A stretch of 64,000 bases of DNA from Pestalotiopsis fici W106-1 (Eukaryota; Ascomycota; Sordariomycetes; Amphisphaeriales; Sporocadaceae). The translations under genes and the position numbers were made by a program. The stretch spans positions 2,232,001 through 2,296,000 of the forward strand of contig NW_006917093.1 in the NCBI RefSeq assembly GCF_000516985.1, given 5' to 3'. The notes below the pieces were generated by a model that ran no database searches, was not told where the DNA came from, and saw nothing but the letters and a program-made list of their open reading frames with translations. Below, in pieces: positions 34,674-46,016 of the stretch; position 1 is the stretch's first letter, and every line of letters begins with the position of its first letter.

Positions 34674-36629
34674 TCACGACTCTCGCTTTCCCAGCCCAAA
34701 ATCCCTGAGCCACTCGGGCGCGCGTTGCCGTAATTGTAGACCAAGGCTACTATCAGTGCCCGACCTAGACTCACTCTCTTCAGCCTCATCATTCCAAACT
34801 ATCTTTCTGAATCCCATGACTATGCAAAGTTTTCCATTCTCGGTGGTCCAGTAGACATGTGCTCCGAAGCTGATCCGTAAGGATATTCGGTACAGCGATG
34901 GTATGTGTTGTTCTAGCATCACAAATGGAGGAGATTCCTGCTTTATCAGAACACGAAACGCTGCGTCCTGGACATGAGAGTCCGGATCCTCCAGGTGCGT
35001 TGCAATGGTGAGTAGAGTATCAATGTCAAGTCGAGTCCAAGTGCCAAGTGCCTGCAGAGCCTCTAACCGATTCCACGACGAATCGTGCTCGTGATGCACC
35101 ATGATTGCTTTGATGACTTCATTCGCAGGCTGAGGTTGGTTTCGGAACAATCTGCAAATTATATGATCCAGACCAGCCATGCCTTTATCAAATCCAAACA
35201 GCCCAGCGATAGCGCAGAGAACGTCACCGTCAAGTTCAGGCCATTTCACCAGCCCTTGGAGAAGTGTCCTCAGGACGTTAAGGGAGGACCCCCGCTTGTC
35301 CATCAATCGCCTCGCAATAGCTTTCATTGCATTGCCCTTTGGTTGAGGTCGGTTCATAAGTGCCATTGCCGCTTGATCCTCCACAGCATTATCTCTATCC
35401 CCCAATTTATCAGCAATGGTGCACAGAACAGTGTCGTTAAGTTGAGGCCATGCCCGAAGGGCGCAAAGTGCATCGATTTGTACAGATACGTTCCACTGAT
35501 CGTCTTTGAGATGCGCCACGACAAGGTCAACAACCTCAACATCAGGTGCAGACCAAAAGCAAACTGCCTTGAGAACTGCAGATCGATTCGATGCGTCCTC
35601 ATCGTGAAGCCGAGCTATGATTATATCGCGGGTGTCGTCATCAACTTGTGAATGGGTGATGAGGGCCCTGATGGCCTCTTCCAAGGCCTCTTCGTTATCA
35701 ACTCGCGCTCTAGTTTTGATCGCATCGAGGACACTATGATCAAGTTGCCGCCGGCTTCCAAGTGTTTTGATTGCTTGAGACCGCACATAGCAATCATGAT
35801 GCTCAAGTTGAACCGCGACAATGTCGAGAATCTTATCACTAATCTGAGACCAGTTCTCAAGTGCCCTTAGAACGTCTATACGGACGTAATTATTTTCGTG
35901 ATCAAGTTGAGTTTTGATCACATTGAAAATCCCGTCCTCAGACTGAGGCCAGACCCCCAGAGATTCAACAATGTGTCGCCGACCGAATACTTCTTCGCTC
36001 CGGTCAAGCAACGCTATCATCTTTTGGAAGACATCATTGCTACGCTGGGGCTGGCTTCTAAGTACTTCGAGAGCTGCGTCCCTGACATATTCGGTTGTAT
36101 CGTTGAGCCGCGTCGTGATAGACTGCAAGACGTCGTCGTTGAGGTGGTGTGCAAGAGCCTCAATGCAAGCAATCCGGATTTGTGGTCTGCCGCCTTGGAG
36201 TTCGTGCACAAGAAAGTCGACGAACTGATCATCCAGCCGAGACTGTTTCCCAAGTAATTTGATAGCACTGCATCGCACTGAAACATGCATTTCTGGATCC
36301 AAAAACTGTGTTTCGACAGCATGAAGCACTCGAGCTTCCAGCGCCGTGAATTTTGTGAGTGTGGAAATAGCTTCATACTGGACTAGATTGTCGTCGTCTT
36401 CCAATCGCGCTATGATAGCATTGAGGGCGTTGTCATCCAAGTTACCTTGTTGCCCTCCAAGTATGGCAAAAATGGCACGCTTGAGGTCATGCCGACGACG
36501 AAAATCAGCGTCGTCGCTAAGCCAACAGCACATCATATGAATGGCCTCAATGGACATTATCGGGCGATGCTGTAGTGATTGGGCAAGAGTGAGCCTATCG
36601 TCTATGGAGGCTGACTGCAGTACACTCAT
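34674..36629 (-). CDS. HEAT-repeat frame of the NLR-like locus
   Basis: A 651-residue frame from an ATG at 36629 whose first base is shared with the stop codon of the upstream hydrolase-NACHT frame (TAATG). It consists of about sixteen tandem HEAT-like repeats of roughly 31 residues, with recurring patterns such as VLxAIxxRLxDxD, then VRxxAxxAL, then W/RPQLDD. A C-terminal non-repeat segment of about 80 residues contains YWTTENGKLCIVMGF. In NLR-like proteins, such C-terminal repeats sense ligands and hold the NACHT in check. I think this is the sensor half of the same protein: an intron with donor GTCATA at 36685 and acceptor CAG at 36615 (71 nt, phase 0) would fuse the frames, removing the ATG. 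If that intron is not used, it is a separate HEAT protein or a broken gene. Confidence 0.8.
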   Translation of the reverse strand: MSVLQSASIDDRLTLAQSLQHRPIMSIEAIHMMCCWLSDDADFRRRHDLKRAIFAILGGQQGNLDDNALNAIIARLEDDDNLVQYEAISTLTKFTALEARVLHAVETQFLDPEMHVSVRCSAIKLLGKQSRLDDQFVDFLVHELQGGRPQIRIACIEALAHHLNDDVLQSITTRLNDTTEYVRDAALEVLRSQPQRSNDVFQKMIALLDRSEEVFGRRHIVESLGVWPQSEDGIFNVIKTQLDHENNYVRIDVLRALENWSQISDKILDIVAVQLEHHDCYVRSQAIKTLGSRRQLDHSVLDAIKTRARVDNEEALEEAIRALITHSQVDDDTRDIIIARLHDEDASNRSAVLKAVCFWSAPDVEVVDLVVAHLKDDQWNVSVQIDALCALRAWPQLNDTVLCTIADKLGDRDNAVEDQAAMALMNRPQPKGNAMKAIARRLMDKRGSSLNVLRTLLQGLVKWPELDGDVLCAIAGLFGFDKGMAGLDHIICRLFRNQPQPANEVIKAIMVHHEHDSSWNRLEALQALGTWTRLDIDTLLTIATHLEDPDSHVQDAAFRVLIKQESPPFVMLEQHIPSLYRISLRISFGAHVYWTTENGKLCIVMGFRKIVWNDEAEESESRSGTDSSLGLQLRQRAPEWLRDFGLGKRES

Positions 36630-39374
36630 TAGAGGTGCCTCTGGGAACTCCGTTTGGAGTAGTTTGCTTCATTTGTGAATATGACTTCCAAGTTCAGCCA
36701 ATCGGCAAACTTGTCTTCCAGCTTTTTTCTTTCTGTAATGAAAGCTCCCTCTTTCGCTTCTCCCGATACCTCGCTCAAGCAATGCATTAGTAGTCGCTGA
36801 TGGACGGGGCCGACGAGGTCAAGTGGTTCCTGACCAATCAGTTGGAAAAGTTCAAGCGTGAATGTCTGGTTGTTGGTGCTGAGTAGACCAGCGACGAAGC
36901 GCCAGAAAATATCGTAACTGGCATCGTATTTGTGAAGTCTCAAGAAGCACTCCACACTCTCTGAATAGTTGTCACTCTTCAAAATCAATGGCTTTCGAGC
37001 CTGCCACTGTCGAACGAAATATCTCGCCGCAAAGTATTCTTGAAACGTCAAGTGCAGAAAGTGGTAGACGGGGCTATTTGCTGAGGGATTCGACGTACGC
37101 AGAAAGGAGGTACGCTGGAGCACGTTGTCAGGTGAGAATTTCGAGTTCATGTGGGAAAACCTGTCAAAAGTTTCCATGCTGTTTGTTCTCGTGAAGTTGA
37201 TCATATCATAGGCCATGCCAGTAAAGGCTAGCCCCTCAAGAAGACAGACCTCATCGGGGACAAAATCTTCGATGCGTCTCAGTGGGAGGTTTTGAAGCTC
37301 CCCCTTTTCTATGATATCTCCATTATTGTTCTTCTTCCCCAAGGCAAGGATATCTTTTGTCCAAAGACTCCCGGCAATAGCTTGATAGATACCAGTCATG
37401 GTTTGTAGTTGAGATCCAATTGATACACTACTCTCGTCAGTGTCCCAAATGTAACAGAGGGCATCCAATTGAATAGGTATTCGGACAAGGTCGCGGAGAA
37501 GTTTGTGTTGCTGGAGTACCGAATGAAGGCGCTTGACCTTCTCAGGTTTCTCGGCGAAGACGGTCTTGACGTATGAATCAATTTGGTCTGGGTAAAATCC
37601 AATGGTTTCGAGTTCCAGGTCGAAATTTTGAACCGGCAGGGAGATTTGAGGTCGGGAAGTCACAATAAGTGCGGGCATTTCTAACAGGGATCCAAGCAAT
37701 TTGGACATACTGCCATCGCCCGATTCCTTGTACACTTCGTCCAGGCCGTCAAGTATGAAAAGGGTTTTCTCATACTTGCTTGCCTTGAGATATTTCCAGA
37801 ACTCTTTAGCAATTATTTCGCCGTCGTCAAGCTGCGAGAAATACTCTTGGTGAAACATTCCTTCTAGATTACAATCCCGATTGGCCAGTGTCTTGAGGTT
37901 TCTTAGAGGGATCCAGAGAATCCGGTCGAACAAGGCGTTCCACAGGCCATGCTCCTTGAAGTCGTGGACAAACTTCTTGCATAATGTAGACTTTCCAACG
38001 CCGGCTTGTCCTCGAATGAGAATTCTCCTAGGCGATGACCCACGATTATTGCCGTTTTTGTGCTTGTCGAAGAGGTCCGCTATTTTGATACGTCCATGGC
38101 CTTCACGACTTGTACTTTTGAGCTGACGGCGTAAAGATACTTCCGCAGGTTGTGTTCCGCCCTCTGCGGGTTGTTTGATGATGGCAAGATTGATGTAGCA
38201 CGTCTCCACTGATACTCTCTTGGTGGAGATACGCTCAATCTCAAGCATCTGAGTGGCGTAGTGTTGATTTTTGATATGGCTGTCTGCCCTTTCGTGATAC
38301 CGATCCTCCCGGATCTTTTCAAGAATCCTCTCAATTTGCCCAACGACAACACCGTAATCCCCGTCGTTAGGGCTGGGGAATTTGTTCATCTGAACGTGAG
38401 TACGGCTCAAGGGCAAACGACGATCACGTATTATCTCTAGAGATCCAGAGCTTTCTTCGACGATCTGAAAACAGTTAATGAAGTTCCTACCATGATACAT
38501 GGACGAATATACGGACCGGTTTCTTTTGAGATAGGAAATCAGGTAGCCAAGGAAAGATCTTCCGTGGCAGGCTCGACATCCCTGTCTCATAGAAGGTAAC
38601 CATACACTCAACGTACCCATCAACTCTACAAACTGTAGTAAAGTCTCCGACAAGGTCCTCTAGCTCACGGCTTGGCATGACCTCTTTCACTAACTTCGAA
38701 ACCCTTTCATTCCGCAGGAAAGCCCATAATCTGAGACCAGGCTCAGCCAACGCGGCAACATCGCGGAACGAAGTACCGCGAAACGGCGTTGCAAGAAATA
38801 CAATACCGCGTACAGCTGTCTTAATATTATTGTGATTGAAACGCGCCATAACAAGCGCCTTCATCAATATGATGCCACCTAGACATGACGCCACGAAGAG
38901 GATTGGCCGTGCCTGAGTTTTGGCGGGAGCTGATTGCCTGAGCTGTGCTTCGATGCCTGCAAGTAAAAGCCGAGCAGACTCATCAAACATCTTTTGACTA
39001 TAGGCTGCATGCTCGAAGAGGTTCGCCGGCCAGTCACACGTGAAGATGCGAGCTGATCCAACTCTACTAGGAAGCATGAAATTATCAGCGAGCCAGTTGA
39101 CGTCTCCCGTCTTCGACTTCCAGATCCACGTATCTGGCGATCTCGTGTCCAAGCCATGGACGGCAATGATGTCGATATCGGTTTCGATTTCTTTCCCTCG
39201 TGGAGGATGAACTTGTACAAGGCGAACAGATCGTGGGCTTGGGCTTTTGGTGGCCGACTCATTGATGGGATACTTGTCTGACGACTGTGACTGTGAAATG
39301 GACAAAGCAATTCTGAGCGAAGACCAGAGGAGGCAGACAAGGACGACTACGAGAACCAAAGCAAATGGACCCAT
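36629..39374 (-). CDS. NLR-like protein: alpha/beta-hydrolase and NACHT
   Basis: Exons 39374-38517 and 38464-36629 give 897 residues; the 52-nt intron has donor GTCCGT, branch TTAAC and acceptor TTTTCAG. Residues 5-20 form an N-terminal membrane anchor. An alpha/beta-hydrolase domain (about 65-285) has AVHGLDTRSPDTW and FVASCLGG, related to the lipase-like SesB domain of fungal NLRs; the usual GHSLGG nucleophile serine is replaced by Cys164. A NACHT domain follows, with Walker A GQAGVGKST (438-446) and Walker B LFILDGLDEV (521-530), then a YHFLHLTFQEYFAARY winged-helix segment. In fungi such proteins oligomerise on non-self or pathogen recognition, and the N-terminal enzyme domain triggers programmed cell death. 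The frame stops at TAA directly overlapping the HEAT-frame ATG; see that entry for the possible fusion to about 1525 residues. Confidence 0.85.
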
Positions 39375-40873
39375 TGTGCTGGGCTAAGGCGTCATTGATG
39401 GGTGTCGTGAATCCTCGACATGGATGTAAAGCCACAAGCAGGCTGGTTGCTGGATTTATGGCTCATCAGGGTTCAGATGCATTTGCGGGTTCAGAGAGGG
39501 AGCCTTCGAGTTTTTTATGTAAAAGAAAATGCGATAGAAAAAGGAGTCTTGAATAATGGCTTTGTAGCCTCAAACTCGACTCATTTGGGAGTCGGGACAG
39601 ATGTTTCCAAGTCAGTGGTCAATCCTGGACTAGGACCCCGCGTTTCTTTCTTTTTCTGACTGCGTAAGCTCGCTCCTGGAAACCATGACCAATCAAATCG
39701 GATCCAACACAATGTACCACACATATCTTCTGTCTGAAAATGTACCTAGTCGGAAGTGGCTATGCCCGAGTGCGTTGCATCGGCGCAATTTTTTTTGCCT
39801 GAAAGATTGAGGGCTTGTCAGGAGAAGCAGGCTGTGAGAATCTACCATTACAATCGGGAATGAAATCTCGCACGACCCGACTCAATTCGCGCCTCACTTT
39901 TCAAGTATTGAATATCAAGAAACATTGCACAACCAGTGCGCGAAAGAATGGCCTCTTGATAGCATCTCTATTATACATGAAAAATATCTCATCTGGAGGG
40001 ACTTTCATTTTCTATATCTCTAGAATAATTCATCCTTGAATGGCAAGAGTATTACAGTTGACGGGGATCTACAGGGGTTGGGATACGCCCAGCGCCCGCC
40101 GAAGCAGGTCATCTTACTTTCTGGATCATCTGACTTGTTTGAGCATAAATGACGCAAGCCTTTCGCTACTCTTATTGCTATGCAAGACAAATTTGCAGCT
40201 TGCGAGTCCTGAATTGAGATTTAGACAACACCTATCAGCGTTCCGTATGATAGATTACTGCGCCTTTATGACAGCGCTAGCCTATAAGCTCCGGGAACTA
40301 TAGCATTGAATCAATCGTGAAAGATTTTGAGGCTTTGGAAGACGACCCGCACCGTTAGAACATGTCAAAAAAGAAAAAATCATTTGCTCTTTCATTTATG
40401 CTTTGAAGCAGAATGCATAACATGCGGATGATGTCAAATGTAATCGCGTTCCCTTATCTTGCCCTTCAGCTTCAGTTGTCGACCTTCCTAACAAATAGCC
40501 TGGATTAACCATAACACCTTGGCGCGAGGTTGCACAACAACAAACGAGAGCTCAGACTTGCGCATGCCTCCTGCCGGGTTGATCAGACATTGCTCAAGAC
40601 TGAACATTCTGAGCCCCCTCTAGTTTCTATGGTGGTCAACTATGACAAAGTCATGGCACCGGATGATACCGTTCATCCCTAGGTACATACGCCAGGTGAG
40701 AGCGGGGTGGGGCCGCTCGCTTTGGTAGGTAGTATATCATGACGTGTACAATCAAAATCATAGACGATGATAGTGCACATTGCACCATATAACAAATGCA
40801 AATCCTCAACTATTCTCCAAAATCATACTCACCAAGCTTGAATTTAGTCTCAAATCCCGTTGTATATGCGAAT
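39375..40873. other. divergent intergenic region
   Basis: AT-rich spacer between the NLR-like gene (minus) and the MBL-fold gene (plus). It holds both promoters; no other gene is supportable. Confidence 0.5.
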
Positions 40874-42070
40874 ATGACGGCAAAGCCCATCTTCAATGTC
40901 CCATCTGGCGCAACCGCCAAGGTCTCCATCATTGATTCAACATTACGAATCTCAAACATGAAATTTGACTACCTCATGGGGCCACCGGTCAATGGCTTTG
41001 ATGAAATGGACAAGTTACCCACATGGTCATTTCTCGTGGAGAGCTCAACCGGCCACAAGGTGCTCTTTGATCTTGGCGTACCAAAGGACAAGAACGTCTT
41101 CACCCCTTCCGTGCGAAAGGACATTGAACACTACGGCTGGGACTTGCATGTGGATAAGGACGTTGCCGAGATCTTGAAAGAAAATGGAACAGATCCCAGT
41201 GACATATCAAGTGTGATTTGGAGGTTGGTTCATGAGTAGTTGCACTCATCCCACGACGTTCACCGACTGACACCGTGCCAGCCATTTTCACCTCGATCAT
41301 ATTGGAGATATATCCACCTTTCCTAGTTCCACAGAGTTGGTGGTTGGTCCCGGTTTCAAGCAAAATTTTGGCCGAGGATATCCAACTGACCCAGAGTCGC
41401 CCGTCCGTGAGAGCTATTGGGAGTAAGTGCATGTTCCCTCAGCCCAGCTCATCACTCCGCTCAGAGCACGACATGTAGGAACCGAAAACTGCGCGAGATA
41501 TCATATGACGAATCAGATCTCCTAGTCTTGAAAATAGGCTCGTTCCGTGCATTTGACTTCTTCGGCGACGGGTCGTTTTACCTCCTAGACACGCCAGGCC
41601 ACGCCGTCGGCCATCTTGCCGGGCTCGCGCGCACGACCCGGGATCCCGACACGTTTATTTTCATGGGCGGAGACCTCTGCCATCACGGCGGCGAGCTACG
41701 GCCCACGCCGCACGATCCCGTGCCCGACGCTGTAAAGTTTCCGTTGCCAGGCGCACTGCGCGCCCACATGTCCGTTTGCCCCGGTGGTGGGGACTTTCGA
41801 AAGCTCAATGTGCAGCGCGGGCGGAGGGAGGACGAGCCCTTTTTCGATACGCAGGTGGCTGCTGACATGAAGCAGGCCTTGGAGACTATCGAAAAGACGC
41901 AGGCAGCCGATGTCCAGGATAATGTATTCTTTATTTTTGCTCATGATACTTCCATTAGCGGAGTGGTCAACCTCTTTCCGAAACCAGCGAATGATTGGCA
42001 AGCACAAAGCTGGAGGGAGAAAACCCATTGGGGGTTCCTGAGAGATTTGTGCCCAGGAGTCATCTCTTAA
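40874..42070 (+). CDS. metallo-beta-lactamase-fold hydrolase
   Basis: Exons 40874-41223, 41282-41422 and 41479-42070 give 360 residues; introns are 58 and 56 nt with donors GTTGGT and GTAAGT. An in-frame ATG at 40796 would add 26 residues, but the protein from MTAKPIFNVPSG begins like other family members. The first junction rebuilds the zinc motif HFHLDH (His118-His123), and further metal ligands are likely His in TPGHAVGH and Asp in MGGDLCHH. This is the lactonase/thioesterase-like branch of the superfamily; in fungi it hydrolyses lactones, thioesters or other activated esters, and members near methyltransferases occur in secondary-metabolite loci. Its stop lies 54 bp from that of the convergent methyltransferase gene. 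The substrate is unknown. Confidence 0.85.
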
Positions 42071-42124
42071 GCATGAGACTTGATTGATACTCTTCCTTGA
42101 AACTACCTCGCAGATTGTCTAATC

Positions 42125-43118
42125 TTACCTTGTGCGGCATGTAGCTAGAATCATCGTCCACTCCAAGTCCCAGCCTTTGCCGTCATACTTCTCCCTGAGA
42201 TGATCTTCCATTCGCCGCTTGAGGGAGCCTTGGTATTTCGCCTTCTGCTCCGGGGTCCAGTAGGTGTTTACCAGCCAACTCATCATCATGGCGAAGCAGT
42301 CAAAAAAGTGCTCAGCGCTGTCAATGTGCTGCGTGTGCCGGATCGTCTCGACCCTAATGTCCTGAAACCCGTGTTCGGTGAGCTTGCGCTTGACACCCCC
42401 TGGATCGGCCCATTCCGAGTGACCGTTGGTGGTCATGGGCATGGGGTTCGGTAGGGCGGCTTCAAATGGCAGCGCTGCAAACGTGGAACGGATATCTGGA
42501 ACCCAGCCGGCATTATCTTTGCTCATTGTGCTGAGCGCAAATACTCCGCCTGGCTGGAGTATCCTTAGTGTATCTATGACCTAACGTGAGTCGTGCACCA
42601 GTGATATATTGCAAGTTCGGAGACATGGTTACCTTCAAGCACGAGATCGGGTTGAGGAATAATATGCAGTCCGTGGTGAATGGTGACATGACTGAATGAA
42701 CCTGGAGGTAACTTGGAGTGCTAGATACGATAAGCTTCCTTTCATAAATAGTCTCGACAGCAACATAGCTTACCTGGGCATCAATGATTGCGACTTTTGT
42801 ATTGACCCACCCATCCTTTTCTATTCTTTTCTTGAGAATGTCTAGCGACGGTTCAACAATGTCACCGCAAATGACGCTGCTCTTCTCGAGGACATCTGCG
42901 TCAACAATTTTCTGTAAACGTGAGCCCAGAGTGCCAGTAGCGCAGGCATTGTCGAGCAGGTAGAACGGCTCCGTCCTAGAAGCATCGATTCCAGCTCGGG
43001 CCAACAGCATTGAAGCAGGTCGGCCCATGATTGCGTCTGAACTTTTTAGTAATTTGTCTAGATTTTCATCATCCATGCCGCTGGAGAAGCTGTTGTAGGT
43101 CTTTTGGAGGGCGTTCAT
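42125..43118 (-). CDS. class I SAM-dependent methyltransferase
   Basis: Exons 43118-42774, 42701-42633 and 42580-42125 give 289 residues; introns are 72 and 52 nt with donors GTAAGC and GTAACC. The ATG at 43118 is used; the frame extends 11 codons upstream but only from GTG. The SAM-binding motif I is YLLDNACATGTLGSRL (Asp56), a later acidic strand is VICGDIVEPSL, and ILQPGGVFALSTM near the second junction is the usual post-motif III strand. The C-terminal part, with GGVKRKLTEHGFQDIRVE and a Trp-rich end, fits fungal UbiE/O-methyltransferase-like proteins. The 23-residue middle exon is small but phase-perfect. Pairing with the MBL-fold gene suggests a small metabolic module. The acceptor is unknown. 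Confidence 0.85.
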
Positions 43119-43962
43119 GTCTGTTACGAATTGAGTAGAATTTCGTGGCACAAGTCTCCTTGGTTATTTATAAGAAAGTATAGAGAGTCTGATGGGGATT
43201 CCAATCACTTCAATCAGTTGAAAAGCCAATCCTTTTAAATCCATCCTTTTGACGGAGACTTATGGAGAATATACTGCCTCAGTTGTCCTAATGTGGACAA
43301 AATGTCTCCGAGCGCCAACCAATCAGAAAACTCTCCGGGGCTACCTGTCAACCATACAGGAACGGTCGATTGATGCACTCAGGCGAATGGGAATGAACTC
43401 TCAATTCCAAACTATTGATGAGATCTAGGCTCAGCCCTTGAATTTGAATGGCCTCTAATTCACATCCATTCCTCCAAGAGGTAAGGACATCCACAATCCC
43501 CCATAAAAAGCAGACAATATAGCTGTGATTACAGCTGTGAGTGAAATGGCAACAAACAAATGCCCGCCGCAAGACTTTGATGATGAACATGACTGTCCCA
43601 TAACGACGCCAAGAAGAAAGCCAAGAACAGAGAGCAGGTTTCCGCCACTTGCTCTACATCCCGGATCCCTTTCCAGCGTACCATGCCTGGAGTCCTAGCC
43701 ATCCACTTATTCCTGGAATACGGTTTCCAATCCCATGGCTTGCTTATCCTTGCGGTTCCTATTCTTGTACAACCCGCTCGAAATTCTTGATACCTATAGC
43801 CGAACGCCATTTAATGCCCAAATAACATGCTTTTCCCAAGTATTTTTCCCCCCAGGATTTCCCCGCGACACACAACGCGAATATGCACAAGTCCTTCCTT
43901 TCCACATCAACAAACATCAAAAATTCCAATGGATATATGAGTCTCCACGTGACAGCATACTC
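43119..43962. other. intergenic spacer
   Basis: Promoter of the methyltransferase gene and 3' region of the Cys-rich gene. Nothing else is supportable; the 288-codon plus-strand frame starting at 43735 mostly runs antisense to that gene. Confidence 0.5.
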
Positions 43963-45081
43963 CTATCCTCCTGTGATTCGCTGCCAAAGCGAGCGCTTCT
44001 TGGGCTGCGTGTTGGGGCGTATCGCGTGGCCCCACGACGGGTCGGTCTCGAACATCAACTGCTCAAAGTCATGTTGCTCCTCCACCGACAGGCTACGTTG
44101 CCGCCGGGGCTTGGTCGCAGCGGACTTCTCTGGAAGCGGAGGCGCAGGCGGAGGCGGAGGGACCGGCACGGCAGACTCTGGCAGGTTGAAGAAGAAATCG
44201 TTGTGATTATACCCCTTTTCCTTCTTAAAGTCGCTGAACTCGGTGGCAAATGGGCTGAGAATGTAGGCGATACGTTCGTACAGGTTCAGGTTGTGCACTA
44301 CCTCCTGCTGGCTGCGTACTTTTTGGTTGTCGCTGTCACTGCTGCTGTCGTCGAACTGTGCGGCCAGGCGTTTGGACATCTCTGCACACCAACAGCACGG
44401 ATTCTTCCTGATGCTACGGACGACAAACTTCTGCATTGTCCACCGCCGACATGCTGTCAAGGGGTAGAGCGGATTGTGAGGCAAGAATCGGAGATCTATG
44501 GTACCGGGCGGATCATGCGACCGGCCGCATTCACAACCAAATTCACTTCCGACCCTTTTGCACGGGCACCCGAGCCGGTTGGTGTTGGCCGGCTTAGTTG
44601 AAGCGCTGCCAATATTCTTGCAGTGGTGACAGTTTTGGATCCAGCAGAGTCCCCAGTTGATGCCTCCCTTGCTAGGACTGTCTGGGCCTAACAGTGGGAT
44701 TTGTTCGTTCATGATCCAGTGAAAGTATGGATCCCAAGAGTTTGCGCCGCCGCTGCGTCCAATGAGCTTCTCTTGGAGGGCATGGGAGGCGATGCGGTGC
44801 TTTTTGCAAAGAGCGCAGTATTGGCACTCGACAATACGACAATCTCCATGAGACGATGAGGAGATTGTACCGTCATGCCTATACGGGTCATTTGCTGGTT
44901 CCGGAGCAGGCCGGAACCGTTGGCCGCCACTGGTAGTTATGCTATATACACATCTGCCTGTGGTAGGGATAATATTAATGTATCGGGACTGGTAGCAAGC
45001 CCCGTCTCCCTCCTCGTTACATCCGGTAATGATGATGATAGGAATTGATCTGCTTCCACCTCCCATCGATGGGCCGTCCAT
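43963..45081 (-). CDS. Cys-rich protein of unknown function
   Basis: An intronless frame of 372 residues from the ATG at 45081. About 20 cysteines are spread over residues 20-240, in groups such as CQYCALCKKH, CWIQNCHHCKN, CPCKRV and CECGRS, suggesting zinc binding. Residues 270-330 are charged and contain the segment ESAVPVPPPPPAPPLPEK, a possible SH3 or WW ligand. The tail is basic (KPRRQRSLS, PKKRSLWQRITGG). There is no signal peptide or membrane helix. I do not recognise the family. Continuous coding over more than 1.1 kb with strong cysteine patterning supports a real gene. Confidence 0.65.
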   Translation of the reverse strand: MDGPSMGGGSRSIPIIIITGCNEEGDGACYQSRYINIIPTTGRCVYSITTSGGQRFRPAPEPANDPYRHDGTISSSSHGDCRIVECQYCALCKKHRIASHALQEKLIGRSGGANSWDPYFHWIMNEQIPLLGPDSPSKGGINWGLCWIQNCHHCKNIGSASTKPANTNRLGCPCKRVGSEFGCECGRSHDPPGTIDLRFLPHNPLYPLTACRRWTMQKFVVRSIRKNPCCWCAEMSKRLAAQFDDSSSDSDNQKVRSQQEVVHNLNLYERIAYILSPFATEFSDFKKEKGYNHNDFFFNLPESAVPVPPPPPAPPLPEKSAATKPRRQRSLSVEEQHDFEQLMFETDPSWGHAIRPNTQPKKRSLWQRITGG

Positions 45082-46016
45082 TGTCGATATAAGCCGAGGG
45101 TCAGCGATATGTCACCCCCCAAAAAGTAGCCCAGATAGGGGAGTGCTTGCATCTGGTTGGATGAGTAGGAGCAAAATGATAGGAAGCGAGAGGTTCCGGA
45201 GCGAAGAAGATTATGAAAAGGCAGGTGAAGAAGTGGTTTAAGAGATGGAAACTTGTGGGAGTCGGAGATACAGTAGGCCACGGAACGCCCCAAGAATTTA
45301 AATTCCATTCTTTAGGCAGAAAACCGACTGAAGGGTTCTCGTGTTTACCTCATGATAGGTGGTGGCGCCGATGATAGAGTTCATGATTCGGCGATAACAA
45401 GTAAGTCGAGTACCTACTTCACGTAGACAAGCATCTCAACGGTCTGTTGCCTGATGTTGGTGGCATTCAAGGTGTTGTGTTCTAAAATCCGCACAAAATT
45501 TTCATCATATCCCATGTCCATCCATCCCTTGAGCTGGAGTTTTGGTCAAATGTCAAACTTATTGACGGGTTCAGTGGCATCGTCCAAATCCCATAATTGT
45601 GACGAGGAGTGGCGCGGAAACAATTCAATCGCGTGGACAGCCTAGGCGAACGCAGCCACTGTTAAGGTGCCAAGTTTGGGTATCTTTCGGCACAAGGTTT
45701 TGCTACAAAAATTGCGGACAAGACATACTTCAAGCTCTCTTTAATTTTGCTGTTGTTCTTCTCGCTGGACTGTGAAAAATCAGCGCAGATTTGCCGAATC
45801 AAATGCATCTCCATGTTCGCCAACCTTTCTATACTACACTTAGAGAGAATTACGTTCGCCATGATTCGCATAATGGTGGCAGCCTCGTCAGCCCGGCCTC
45901 AAAATCCCTTTGCAATATCCGTCATGCGCAAAGCACATTGCGCTAGCGCCAGTTTTATCGTCTACGTCGCCTCAAACGCCCTGGGAGGATGTGTCGCTGT
46001 CCTTCATACCAGCCCC
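45082..46016. other. intergenic spacer
   Basis: Promoter of the Cys-rich gene and 3' region of Nup170. A 265-codon plus-strand frame starts here at 45747 but two thirds of it is antisense to Nup170 exon 3, so I do not call it. Confidence 0.5.

Noticed and set aside
43735..44601. 288-codon plus-strand open frame
   Set aside because: Antisense to the Cys-rich gene for most of its length and no recognisable content.
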